From Acidobacteriota bacterium (lineage in GTDB: Bacteria; Acidobacteriota; Thermoanaerobaculia; Multivoradales; JBCCEF01), in the NCBI GenBank assembly GCA_039030395.1, contig JBCCEF010000001.1, positions 1 through 54,257 on the forward strand: a DNA stretch of 54,257 nt, read 5' to 3'. A model generated the notes under the pieces. The model had not been told where the DNA came from. It ran no database searches and saw only the letters and a program-made list of their open reading frames with translations. Positions 8,601 through 18,588 of this stretch are shown here, in pieces. A program made the position numbers and the translations under genes. Positions within the stretch are counted from its first letter, which is position 1, and each line of letters begins with the position of its first letter.

Positions 8601-8671
8601 GTAGCGGCTGAGGGCGCCGCCTCGCCGGGGGCGCCCCGCCCCTTCACCTCGGTCCTGCTATCAGCGAGATT

Positions 8672-9013
8672 CTAGGACGGCTGCTGGTCCGGCGGGGTTG
8701 CCAGACCACCGGCTTCGACGTACTGGAGAACGGACACTCCCACCCGTCGCTCGAAGCGCTGGCAGTAAGACTCCACCTGCCCGACCGGCTCGTCGAGGAA
8801 GATGCGCTCGATGCGGAAGAGCGGCACGAACATGGTCGACAAGCCCAGGCTCGGATCATCGTCCCGGGCGGCCTGCACCACCCAATCGTCGAAAGACGAC
8901 ACGTTGATGCCGCGCAGGGTCACGCCGGCCACCCCGAGTTCGCCGAGCACACCCCACAATTTCTCCGTGGGATTGACCAGGTGCGCCAGGATGACGTCGC
9001 CCGGCGCGATCAA
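8672..9013 (-). CDS. Unknown protein at the end of the methylmalonyl-CoA operon
   Basis: 113 residues starting with TTG at 9011-9013, whose TTGA overlaps the stop of the epimerase gene, so translation is probably coupled. It opens as a small beta-rich domain (PGDVILAHLVNPTEKLWGVL), continues through GVTLRGINVSSFDDWVVQ and FVPLFRIERIFLDE, and ends in a short helical tail. No signal peptide, membrane segment or known motif. I believe similar proteins occur beside meaB in other Acidobacteriota but cannot verify it. Its position suggests a role in branched or propionyl-CoA metabolism, or in regulation of it; this is inference from context. Confidence 0.65.
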   Translation of the reverse strand: MIAPGDVILAHLVNPTEKLWGVLGELGVAGVTLRGINVSSFDDWVVQAARDDDPSLGLSTMFVPLFRIERIFLDEPVGQVESYCQRFERRVGVSVLQYVEAGGLATPPDQQPS

Positions 9014-9414
9014 GGGGATGCCTTTTCGGACAGTTCGAGCAGCACCCCGCCGGCGCTCTTGGGGTGCACGAACTGCACCCAGCAGCCACCGGCGCCGCGG
9101 GTCGGTTCCGGCCGCAGCACCCGGTAGCCCTGCTCACGGAGGGCCGCATCGTCGGCCTTGACATCGCTCGACGCCAAACACAGGTGGTGGATCCCCGGGC
9201 CGCGGCTGTCCAGAAACTTCGCTACCGGCGAATCCGGGGAGGTCGCTTCCAAGAGTTCGATGTGGGTGTTGCCGCAATCGATCATCGCCACCCGCACGCC
9301 CTCCTGGGGCACCTCTTCGATCGCCTCGATCTCCAGGCCGAGGGTGCGGTAGAACCCCTTCGCCTCGTCGATGGAGTGCACCGCAATACCGATGTGGTCG
9401 ACCCCGTGAATCAT
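9010..9414 (-). CDS. mce: Methylmalonyl-CoA epimerase
   Basis: 134 residues, a single vicinal-oxygen-chelate domain. It interconverts (S)- and (R)-methylmalonyl-CoA in propionyl-CoA breakdown. Metal ligands are visible: H7 in VDHIGIAV, H52 in NTHIELLE, the His pair in GIHHLCLA and the late Glu in GGVLLELSEK. The start ATG overlaps the meaB stop (ATGA), and its own stop overlaps the next start, so the genes are translationally coupled. Length and motifs are standard for the family. Confidence 0.92.
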   Translation of the reverse strand: MIHGVDHIGIAVHSIDEAKGFYRTLGLEIEAIEEVPQEGVRVAMIDCGNTHIELLEATSPDSPVAKFLDSRGPGIHHLCLASSDVKADDAALREQGYRVLRPEPTRGAGGCWVQFVHPKSAGGVLLELSEKASP

Positions 9415-10418
9415 GACGCCTCCTCGCCGGGAATCACCCCGCCATCGATCACGCCTTCGAACAAGCGATCCGCCACCCGGTAGGGGTCGCTTCCTTCTTC
9501 CATTCCACGATGCACCTCACGGGTTAGACCCACCTGGCGGTCCGCCGCCTGCAGGATGCGGTGTTTCAGGATGGCCTCCACCCGCAGGCGGAGGCGCGCT
9601 TCCCGCCGCTCCTCGAGGCGGCCGCTGTCGTGCAGCCAGGCGCGATGGCGCTCGATTTCTTCGAGCACCTTCGGCACCCCCTCGCCGAGGGAAGCGATCG
9701 TCTTCAAGATCGGCGGCGGCCAGTCTGGATGATGCTCCGCCAGGCCGAGCATCGACTCGAGGTCGCGAGCGGTGCGGTGAACGCCGTCGCGGTCCGCCTT
9801 GTTGATCACGAAGACATCGGCAATCTCCATGATGCCGGCCTTGATCGCCTGGATATCGTCTCCCAGCCCCGGCAGCGTGATCACCACCACCGTATCGACG
9901 CTACGAACAATGTCCACCTCGTCCTGGCCGACGCCGACGGTCTCCACCAGCACCCAGTCGAAACCGGCGGCATCGAGCACGTCGATGGCGTCGTGGGTCG
10001 CACGCGCCAGCCCGCCCATCGCGCCGCGGGTCGCCATCGACCGAATGTAGGCACCGGAGTCTAGGTAAAGGGACTGCATGCGGATGCGATCGCCCAAGAT
10101 CGCGCCGCCGGTGTATGGGCTCGATGGATCGACCGCCAGCACACCGACGGTCTCGTCGCGTTCCCGACACAGCCGAGCGAAGCGATCCACCAAGGTGGAC
10201 TTGCCGGCCCCCGGCGGGCCAGTGAAACCGACCACTCGAGCGCGACCGGTGAGCGGGGCAATGCGTTCGACCAGTTCACGCTGGCCGGCACCGCCGTTCT
10301 CCACCCGCGAGACGGCCCGGGCGACGAAACGCGTTCTCCGCTCGCGCAGGCCGGCCAGCAGATCTTCGAGGGGTAGTTCGCGGCGCCGTGGGGCCACCCC
10401 GGCGGAGGGCTCCGACAT
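9411..10418 (-). CDS. meaB: Methylmalonyl-CoA mutase-associated GTPase MeaB
   Basis: 335 residues from ATG 10416-10418; the frame runs open to 10577 but that part overlaps the acyl-CoA dehydrogenase gene out of frame. MeaB is a G3E-family GTPase that loads and protects the adenosylcobalamin of methylmalonyl-CoA mutase. The P-loop GPPGAGKS is at 67-74, followed by DPSSPYTGGAILGDRIRM, VETVGVGQDEVDI and the base-recognition motif NKAD. ATGA overlaps join it to the acyl-CoA dehydrogenase upstream and the epimerase downstream. The mutase itself is not in the window. Confidence 0.93.
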   Translation of the reverse strand: MSEPSAGVAPRRRELPLEDLLAGLRERRTRFVARAVSRVENGGAGQRELVERIAPLTGRARVVGFTGPPGAGKSTLVDRFARLCRERDETVGVLAVDPSSPYTGGAILGDRIRMQSLYLDSGAYIRSMATRGAMGGLARATHDAIDVLDAAGFDWVLVETVGVGQDEVDIVRSVDTVVVITLPGLGDDIQAIKAGIMEIADVFVINKADRDGVHRTARDLESMLGLAEHHPDWPPPILKTIASLGEGVPKVLEEIERHRAWLHDSGRLEERREARLRLRVEAILKHRILQAADRQVGLTREVHRGMEEGSDPYRVADRLFEGVIDGGVIPGEEAS

Positions 10419-11596
10419 CAAGCGCCTTTGAGAAGCTGGCGAGCGATCACCAAACGCTGGATCTCGCTGGTACCCTCGCCGATGGTGCAGATCTTCGAGT
10501 CGCGGAAGTACTTCTCCGCCCGATAGTCTTTGATGAAGCCGTAACCGCCGTGAATCTGTACCCCGCGTTCGGAGCAAAAAACCGCCGTTTCGCTGGTGTA
10601 GAGCTTGGCCTCGGCAGACAACTTGGTCACCCGCTCGCCGCGATCCATCGCTACTGCCGCCCGCAGGGTCAGCGCCTCGGCGGCGGCGATGCGAGTCGCC
10701 ATCTCGGCGAAGTAGAAGCGGATCGCCTGGAACTGGCTGATCGCCTTGCCGAACTGCTCACGCTCCTTGGCATACTCCCGCGCCGCCTCGAAGGAGCCAT
10801 TGGCGATCGACAGGCCGAGGGCGGCGATCGAGATGCGCCCACCGTCGAGAATGCCCAGGGCCTGCTGGAAACCGGTGCCCTCCTCGCCGAGCAGGTAGTC
10901 GTCCGGCACGAAGCAGTTCTCCATCACCACCTCGGCGGTGTCCGAGGCGCGGCAACCGAGCTTGTTCTCCTTCTTGCCGGGGCGGAAGCCCTCCATCGCG
11001 TGCTCCACTACAAAGGCCGAGACATTGCGATGGCGACCGGCGTCCGGGTCGGTCACCGCAAAGACCACGCACACATCGCCGACGGAACCGTGGGTGGTGA
11101 AGGTCTTGGCGCCGTTCAAGACCCAGCCGCCGTCTACCCGCTCGGCCTTGGTGCGGGTTCCGGCGGCATCGGATCCGGCGTCCGGTTCGGTCAGGCTCCA
11201 GGCGCCGATTTTCTCGCCGGAGGCGAGCGGCGTCACCCAGCGCCGGCGCTGCTCTTCGGTGCCGTACTTGAAGATGTGATTGGTGCAGAGCGAATTGTGA
11301 GCCGCCACGCTCAGGGCGACGGAGGGATCCACCTTGCCGATCTCATTGAGGATCAGGACATACTCGACGTAGCCGAGGTCCGCCCCTCCCAACTCCTCCG
11401 GGAACAGGATTCCCAGAAAGCCCAGTTCACCGGCCTTGGCGAAGAGTTCCCTCGGAAATTTCTGCGCCTCGTCGATCTCCTCGACCAGCGGATCGATTTC
11501 CTTGCGGGCAAAATCCCGCGCCGCGTCACGAATCGCCCGCTGCTCGGAGGTGAGAGAAAAATCGATCGTCGGAGAGTCTTCGGCCACGGCGTTCAT
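10418..11596 (-). CDS. Acyl-CoA dehydrogenase
   Basis: 392 residues, a full flavin-dependent acyl-CoA dehydrogenase. Motifs seen: LTEPDAGSDA for the flavin, SLTEPDAG context 'IGAWSLTEPDAGSDAAG', the mid-domain REQFGKAISQFQ, GYGFIKDYRAEKYFRD, and IGEGTSEIQR with E374 as the likely catalytic base. It resembles short- and branched-chain acyl-CoA dehydrogenases (butyryl- or isobutyryl-CoA type). It heads an operon with meaB, the epimerase and an unknown gene; a substrate that ends in propionyl-CoA would fit, but is inference. GAGGTG precedes the ATG. Confidence 0.93.
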   Translation of the reverse strand: MNAVAEDSPTIDFSLTSEQRAIRDAARDFARKEIDPLVEEIDEAQKFPRELFAKAGELGFLGILFPEELGGADLGYVEYVLILNEIGKVDPSVALSVAAHNSLCTNHIFKYGTEEQRRRWVTPLASGEKIGAWSLTEPDAGSDAAGTRTKAERVDGGWVLNGAKTFTTHGSVGDVCVVFAVTDPDAGRHRNVSAFVVEHAMEGFRPGKKENKLGCRASDTAEVVMENCFVPDDYLLGEEGTGFQQALGILDGGRISIAALGLSIANGSFEAAREYAKEREQFGKAISQFQAIRFYFAEMATRIAAAEALTLRAAVAMDRGERVTKLSAEAKLYTSETAVFCSERGVQIHGGYGFIKDYRAEKYFRDSKICTIGEGTSEIQRLVIARQLLKGA

Positions 11597-11665
11597 AGCA
11601 CCTCGGGAATGGGAGGGTGGACAGTGCGCGCGGAGCCGCGCGGCAGGTTAATGGCTGGCAGAATG

Positions 11666-13945
11666 CTATCGCGCGGGAGCCGAGTCCCGCAACGGCGAAG
11701 ACCGCCTGCCGCGCGCCTTCGCTAGGCTCACACCGGTGTAGTAGTGATCGAGGATCTGCCGGTAGGTCAGGTCGCGCAGCGCCATGGCGAAGGCCCCGTT
11801 CTGGCACATGCCCACGCCGTGCCCCAGCCCGCCGCCGGAGAACAAGTACCCGGGCTCGCCGTTCCTGGAGCGGGTGCGCCGGACGGTGAACAGCGTATCC
11901 GGCAGATCGAGGGTCCAGCGCACGGCGAGACCGGTGACCTCTTCCTGACGGTTCTCGGTGCCGCGCAGCCGGAGGCGCGACACCCGGCCGGACACCCCGG
12001 TCTCCAACACCTCGAAGCCGCTGAATCCGAGGCCTGGATAGCGCTCCTCCACCCGTTTCGCCAACCGGTGATCCGAACGAAAGCGCGTCCAGGAGCGCCA
12101 GCGGTTGGCGGGCAGTCGAAAGGTCCTCCCGTCGACGGCCTGGAGCACCGCCACCGGGCGGCCGCCAAAACGCACCCACTGGACCGGATCTCCAGGCCAC
12201 AGGGAAACGCCGCCGGAGCGGAGTTCCGAACCACGGCGTCTGAAGGTGGCGACGTCGCGCGGCAACTCGAGTACGGATTCGCCGGTGGCCGTCCGCACCG
12301 TCCAGCGGCGGCCCTCCAGGGTGTGGTGGATACCGCTCACGATCTCCACTAGACCGGTGACCCTAGCGACCGACCAGACCACCGTCTCGACCTCGGAAGG
12401 AGAAAGGCTCTCGCCGTCCTCTCCATTCCACAGACCGCTCGCCAGCAGCGCCGCCGCCCGCCGCCGCTCCACGGCGCTCCACTCGGCCGGCGGCCGCGCC
12501 ACCAGATCCGGTAGCGCCATCTCGGTGCGGGGATCGAGCAGGAGATCGAGCAGGGCGAGGACGAAACGCCGCACTTCGGCGCGCTGTAGTGAATCCAGCC
12601 GAGCGCGCGGGATGGCGATCTTCGCCTGCCGCGCTAGCGCCTCCAGGCGACGCTCCAGGGCGCGGGAGCCGGCGGGCGCGGCGATCAGTTGCCGGCTCAA
12701 GGCGTCCGGGTAGACCTGCCCGGACGGCAGAGCACCGTTCAGTTCCCGGCCGCCGGCTTCGACGCAGGGAACCCCGCGAAGGTATCGATAGCTTTCGAGG
12801 GGAAAGACCTTGTCGACGTCTTCCGTGTGACCACCACAGGTGGAACTGTAGCGGGCGTCCACCAGGTCGCCATCGGAAATCAACACCTGACCGGCGGTCT
12901 CGGCGATCGCCCGATCGGACAATGGGTGCTCGACGGTCATGCCCCGGTACACCTGGCAGCGCGGCGTGGAGCAGATGTCGTAGCCCTCGCGCTCGAACTC
13001 GCCAAGGTTGCGCAGAGCGTAGGTGCGAGCGGCCACCGTCTGCGCCTTGAGGGCTTCCAGGCGGTTGTAGAGTTCCGGCCCCATCTCCCCGGGCACCACG
13101 CCGCGCAGGTAGTCCTCGAGCTCGAGCTCGTTGACCACGTTGAGGCTGCCGCGATCGTTCAGGTACACCGCCAAGCGGCCGCGGTAGCGCCCGCCGTCAA
13201 AGGCGATTCCAGCACTCCCGGCGGCCTCTTCGGACGGTTCGATCACCAGCCAGCGGCCGGGGACTCGCAATCGATCCTCATTCCCGGCCGTCACCCTGAG
13301 GGCCGGTTGCCGCAGGACCCCGCCCTCGCTCACCACCCAGGCTCCGGTGAGATCCGCCCGCGCAGCCCAACGGCGGCGCGCCCCGTCCGCCTCGGCCCGC
13401 TCCGCAAAGCGCCCCAACCGCACCCGGTAGAGACCGGTGTTGGCGTCGAAGGCATGATCCGCCGGCGCGCCGATGCGCTGTGCCAGGTCGCCGGCGAGTT
13501 CCGCCGCTTGCCCCTCGTCGCGCAGCGCCGCCACCTGGAGGCGGAAAACCGGCGGCGCCGAAGCATCCGCCGCCGGACGCACCTCGAGCGACCGGTCCAG
13601 CGCCAGGCGTTCGCCGCCACCGGCGATCCGCCAACCGGCCTCACAGCAGGGCAAGGCCAGCCGATCGAGATCGCTCGCCAGTCCGACGCGTAGGGTCAGC
13701 GGCGCTTCGAGGCCGGCGAGAGGACCGGCGGTCGGACCGGGGGCCGGGAGGGAGGTCGGCGGCAGCGGCGGCGACGGTTCGGTGCGCCGATCCACCGACC
13801 TGGCGGCTTCTTCCCTCACCGCCTCGGCCGGCTGAGGAGCCACCGGCGTCAGAGGTTCCGGGACGGTGCGGGCACAGGACAAGAACACCACCAGAACCCC
13901 GGCGAGGAACGCCCACGGCAAAAGGCAGCGTAAGCGAGGCGTCAA
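11666..13945 (-). CDS. SpoIID/LytB-type lipoprotein with SPOR-like domain
   Basis: 759 residues from a TTG at 13943-13945 that overlaps the upstream stop as TTGA and has GGGGGAGG before it. The open frame to 14623 is a shadow of the membrane-protein gene. The N-terminus is a lipoprotein-like signal (VVFLSC, cysteine about residue 24). A Pro-rich linker follows, then a SPOR-like repeat (VFRLQVAALRDEGQAAELAG, and YRVRLGRF), then the SpoIID domain with ELEDYLRGVVPGEM, ALKAQTVAARTYAL, CSTPRCQVYRG and YSSTCGGHTEDV. A second half (about 500-759) ends with GHGVGMCQNGA, another SpoIID hallmark. SpoIID proteins are lytic transglycosylases or amidase enhancers acting on peptidoglycan; SPOR domains bind denuded septal glycan. 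Confidence 0.87.
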   Translation of the reverse strand: MTPRLRCLLPWAFLAGVLVVFLSCARTVPEPLTPVAPQPAEAVREEAARSVDRRTEPSPPLPPTSLPAPGPTAGPLAGLEAPLTLRVGLASDLDRLALPCCEAGWRIAGGGERLALDRSLEVRPAADASAPPVFRLQVAALRDEGQAAELAGDLAQRIGAPADHAFDANTGLYRVRLGRFAERAEADGARRRWAARADLTGAWVVSEGGVLRQPALRVTAGNEDRLRVPGRWLVIEPSEEAAGSAGIAFDGGRYRGRLAVYLNDRGSLNVVNELELEDYLRGVVPGEMGPELYNRLEALKAQTVAARTYALRNLGEFEREGYDICSTPRCQVYRGMTVEHPLSDRAIAETAGQVLISDGDLVDARYSSTCGGHTEDVDKVFPLESYRYLRGVPCVEAGGRELNGALPSGQVYPDALSRQLIAAPAGSRALERRLEALARQAKIAIPRARLDSLQRAEVRRFVLALLDLLLDPRTEMALPDLVARPPAEWSAVERRRAAALLASGLWNGEDGESLSPSEVETVVWSVARVTGLVEIVSGIHHTLEGRRWTVRTATGESVLELPRDVATFRRRGSELRSGGVSLWPGDPVQWVRFGGRPVAVLQAVDGRTFRLPANRWRSWTRFRSDHRLAKRVEERYPGLGFSGFEVLETGVSGRVSRLRLRGTENRQEEVTGLAVRWTLDLPDTLFTVRRTRSRNGEPGYLFSGGGLGHGVGMCQNGAFAMALRDLTYRQILDHYYTGVSLAKARGRRSSPLRDSAPAR

Positions 13946-14913
13946 GAGGCCTCCCCCACGGCGACTCCTGCCCGGCTGATCTTGGCCGCCGGCATCGCCC
14001 CCGAAGCGGCCCACGCCGACAGCGCCGCCAAAGCACCGCCGTGCCAGACGGCGATGCAGGAACCGAGGACGATCTGAGCGAGCATCTGAAGAATCCACCC
14101 GGCCATCCCAAATTCCGCCCCGAAGAGCCTGACGATCTCGGTCCCGGCGCTCACCAGAGCGCTGACCGTCAAGCTGGCCCCCACCGCCACCACGGCCAAT
14201 CCCGCGACCGCCAGAGGTCGATGGCGGAGCACCTGCACAGCGCCGCGAGAGGCGTTCGTCATAGTGCCGCCGGGACGTGCGAGGAGGGCCCTCCCAACAC
14301 CGAAGCCGAGGTGTAAGAGGAAGGACAGCAGAATCATCAGCAAGATGCCCGCCGCGCCCAGCACCTTGCCCACCGCGCCGCCGCGCACCGCCCAGGCGAG
14401 ACACAGCACGGCCGCCAGTACGACAAGGGAGATCACCACGGCGTAGCCGTTCAGAAAGAGAAAAAAGCGGCCGAAATAACGGCGCCCCCAGCCGAGGAGG
14501 GCGGTCCAGGAAGCCACTTCGAAGGACCCCCGACAGCGGTGCTGGCCCCGGGCGTCGGCGGCGGCCACGCCTCCCCAGCGAACACCCTCTAGATAGACCC
14601 ACAGGAGAGTCGCCACACTCCACAAGGCGATCGCCCCGAGACTCCCCTTGAGGACGCGCTCGGCGGAGAAGTGACTGCCGATGGCCAGGTAGAAATCCGC
14701 CGCCATCTCGACATCGCGGATCTGGCCGAGGGCGGCCAGGTCGCTCAGGGAGTGAGTGCCGAGCAAAGCGAAGATCGGAAGCAGGGCGCCCATCACCGTC
14801 AGCCCGCCGACCAGCAGCGACTCGAGCACCGTCACCGCCACCAGCCGCGGATTCGCCCGCAGCGCCCAGGCACCCCGGGCGGCGCAGGCACCAAGAGGGT
14901 GCCCCGGACTCAC
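13942..14913 (-). CDS. Integral membrane protein of unknown function
   Basis: 323 residues from GTG 14911-14913, 10 bases after the DnaC-like gene. About six hydrophobic segments are visible: VTVLESLLVGGLTVMGALLP, GAIALWSVATLLWVYL, YAVVISLVVLAAVLCLAWAV, ILLMILLSFLLHLGFGVG, LAVAGLAVVAVGASLTVSAL and ILQMLAQIVLGSCIAVW. The layout resembles DUF-type bacterial membrane proteins predicted to sit beside envelope enzymes, but I recognise no family. TTGA overlap with the SpoIID gene suggests a joint function in the envelope. Confidence 0.75.
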   Translation of the reverse strand: MSPGHPLGACAARGAWALRANPRLVAVTVLESLLVGGLTVMGALLPIFALLGTHSLSDLAALGQIRDVEMAADFYLAIGSHFSAERVLKGSLGAIALWSVATLLWVYLEGVRWGGVAAADARGQHRCRGSFEVASWTALLGWGRRYFGRFFLFLNGYAVVISLVVLAAVLCLAWAVRGGAVGKVLGAAGILLMILLSFLLHLGFGVGRALLARPGGTMTNASRGAVQVLRHRPLAVAGLAVVAVGASLTVSALVSAGTEIVRLFGAEFGMAGWILQMLAQIVLGSCIAVWHGGALAALSAWAASGAMPAAKISRAGVAVGEAS

Positions 14914-14923
14914 GATGCGCAGC

Positions 14924-15706
14924 TCATGGATCGAGGCGGTGCTGGTGGACCTTGAACTCGCGACGAAAGTCGCCCACCGCCGACAGCACCACCGGCTGCG
15001 CCATCTCGTACAGACGGCTCACCAGCATCGGCGGAATGCGTGAGGAGAGCTGGCCGAAGGACGACGCCCCTTCCCCCGCACCGCCTTCGTCGATCCGGTA
15101 GTTGGTAGTAAAGAGCGTCGGCCGCCGTTCGGTGTAGCGGGTGTTGATGATCAGGTACAGGATATCCGTCACCCAAGGGGTGGGCTTCTGGGCTCCGAGC
15201 TCATCGAGCACCAGCAACTCCGCGCCGACCACCGGATCCAGCACCTGCCGTTTCGACTCCGGCGAACCGGGGTCGAAGGTGGACTGGATCTGGTGAATCA
15301 GAGAGGTGAAATCGACGAACCGGCCGGTGACCCGGAAGCGCTGGATCAGATCGCGCAGGAGAGCTGTCGCCAGGTGGGTCTTGCCCACCCCCGGCGGACC
15401 GACGAACAGCAGACCGGACTCGCGCAGCTTGCCGTCGAGGGTGAGGAAGCTATCGCGGTACTGCCGACAGAGGGAAAGGGCGCCCTGGAGTTCCGGGCCT
15501 TCGCCCGCCAATTGAACCTGGAAGTTGTCGAGGTTGCAGCCGCGATAGCGGTCCGGAATGTGTGCCGACGCTAGCCGGCGCTCGGCCAGATCACGCTCCC
15601 GGCACGGGCACGGGCGGGCCTTGCGAACCCCGCCTTCGGTGGTAAAGAGCCAGCCCCGGCCGCCGCATTCGGCACACGGATCCGCTGTGGTTCCGCTGGC
15701 GACCAT
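14924..15706 (-). CDS. DnaC/IstB-type AAA+ ATPase
   Basis: 260 residues. An N-terminal zinc-ribbon-like motif uses C11, C14, C33 and C35 (CAECGGRG ... CPC). The AAA+ core has Walker A GPPGVGKT (103-110), Walker B LLVLDELGAQ (about 165-174) and the sensor segment PTLFTTNYRI. This is the architecture of DnaC/DnaI-like helicase loaders, also of IstB transposition helpers; no transposase is nearby, so a replication role is more likely. It lies 38 bases after hspR on the same strand. Confidence 0.85.
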   Translation of the reverse strand: MVASGTTADPCAECGGRGWLFTTEGGVRKARPCPCRERDLAERRLASAHIPDRYRGCNLDNFQVQLAGEGPELQGALSLCRQYRDSFLTLDGKLRESGLLFVGPPGVGKTHLATALLRDLIQRFRVTGRFVDFTSLIHQIQSTFDPGSPESKRQVLDPVVGAELLVLDELGAQKPTPWVTDILYLIINTRYTERRPTLFTTNYRIDEGGAGEGASSFGQLSSRIPPMLVSRLYEMAQPVVLSAVGDFRREFKVHQHRLDP

Positions 15707-15744
15707 GGCGGCGATCGTAGCAGAGATGTTCAGCCCTTCCGTCT

Positions 15745-16149
15745 CTACTCGTCCGAGCCGTCCTTCGCCTTGCGCTCGACGGTGGCCGGCGGACCGCTGC
15801 GGATTCGCACCAGGGCATGGGTGCGATGGATTCCAGCGCGGCGATCGCTGTTTTCCTGCTGCACCTGGGCACCGAGCTGCTCGAGCTTGCTTTGCAGGCG
15901 TTCGAGCTGCTCCTTCATGTGGAGGATCACCTCGACGCCGGCGAGGTTCACTCCCATCTCCCGGGTGAGATTCAGAATCGTCTCCAGGCGATCGAGCGAG
16001 CGCTCGTCATAGAGGCGGGTATTGCCGGAGCTGCGGTGAGGAGTGATCAACCCTTCCCGCTCGTAGAGACGCAGGGTCTGCGGGTGGATGCCGAAGCGCT
16101 CCGCCACGACGCTGATCATCACGTAGCCGGACTTGCCTGGACGGGCCAT
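15745..16149 (-). CDS. hspR: HspR-type MerR-family heat-shock repressor
   Basis: 134 residues. The N-terminal winged HTH (YVMISVVAERFGIHPQTLRL, then YEREGLITPHRSSGNTRLY) is the HspR version of the MerR domain, and GVNLAGVEVILHMKEQLERL forms the following coiled-coil helix. HspR represses dnaK operons by binding HAIR inverted repeats, with DnaK as co-repressor in actinobacteria. Its location 116 bases downstream of dnaK on the same strand supports the name. A terminator lies between the two genes, so hspR may be expressed from read-through or its own promoter. Confidence 0.88.
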   Translation of the reverse strand: MARPGKSGYVMISVVAERFGIHPQTLRLYEREGLITPHRSSGNTRLYDERSLDRLETILNLTREMGVNLAGVEVILHMKEQLERLQSKLEQLGAQVQQENSDRRAGIHRTHALVRIRSGPPATVERKAKDGSDE

Positions 16150-16204
16150 GGTTCTTCCTTCGATGGAGAGGCCCCCAGCGGGAGCCTCGATGAAAAACGG
16201 TGTC

Positions 16205-16251
16205 GAGAAAAAGAAGTCCGGCGGCGCGAAAAGCTAGCTCCGCGCCGCCGG
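16205..16251 (-). terminator. Intrinsic terminator downstream of dnaK
   Basis: Read on the minus strand, an 11-bp perfect stem (16241-16251 with 16218-16228, core CCGGCGGCGCG) with a 12-base loop is followed by a T-rich run (ACTTCTTTTTCTC, about 16205-16217). This is the clearest rho-independent terminator of the window. Confidence 0.8.
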
Positions 16252-16265
16252 CTCCGGGTCCCGCC

Positions 16266-18185
<1,920 letters not shown>

Positions 18186-18291
18186 AGGTTGCTTGCTCCT
18201 GTTTCCTGCTGAATTCTTCAACGAAACCGCGGAATCTCGAACTCGCCCCCTAGCCTGCATCGAGGAAAGACCGAAGCCCGCCGTGGATCCA

Positions 18292-18337
18292 ACGATAAGA
18301 CCTTAGTGTGCGACTGTCAAGCGCACGTTTCACTCAA
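18292..18337 (-). promoter_or_regulatory. dnaK promoter with possible HspR half-site
   Basis: On the minus strand a perfect -35 box TTGACA (18315-18320) and a -10 box TATCGT (18292-18297, 4 of 6) are 17 bases apart. The leader to the ATG at 18185 is about 100 bases. TTGAGT (18332-18337), a half-site of the HAIR operator described for HspR, lies just upstream, but I find no properly spaced inverted partner. Promoter call is solid; the operator is tentative. Confidence 0.65.
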
Positions 18338-18498
18338 TATGACAAAAATAGACTTAGATTTATTCCAGGCCGCGGGGAGAGGCGACCGGAGAAGCGTTTC
18401 TGACGGTCGTCATGACCCGAAGGTTTCCGCGTTCAGGAATTGAGATCGACGGTGCATGAAAGCGGTCTGCGACCAGAGCAGATCGCTTCCAATCCGAC

Positions 18499-18588
18499 AG
18501 GCGAGGCGGCGACATCAGCCGCCGAAGATGGGGAAATGCCGCAAAGAATGGCACTTCTTGGCGGTGAAGGGGCGCAGCCCCCCTGCTA
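18499..18588 (-). repeat. Stop-codon-linked composite repeat, copy 3
   Basis: Read away from the DUF4388 gene, whose TAG (18586-18588) it includes: a GGGGGGCT/GCCCC stem, then a diverged middle (about 35 bases), then CATCTTCGGCGGC with a GCCGCC partner. It shares the order and sequence of stems with copies at 38318, 40230 and 44985, but lacks the leading CAGCAGGCCTGC palindrome. Upstream in the same 400-base gap (18186-18585) lie the dnaK promoter and a further 11-bp inverted repeat at 18460-18488; nothing else is recognised. Confidence 0.6.

Noticed and set aside
10419-10577. Upstream extension of meaB
   Set aside because: The extra 53 residues overlap the acyl-CoA dehydrogenase C-terminus in another frame and have no MeaB similarity; an ATGA overlap marks the start at 10418.
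13946-14623. Upstream extension of the SpoIID gene
   Set aside because: The extension lies out of frame over the membrane-protein gene; a TTG with a strong ribosome site and a TTGA overlap marks the real start at 13945.
14924-15706. IstB helper of an insertion sequence
   Set aside because: The ATPase resembles IstB, but there is no transposase and no inverted repeats flank it; it sits in a chaperone/envelope gene run.
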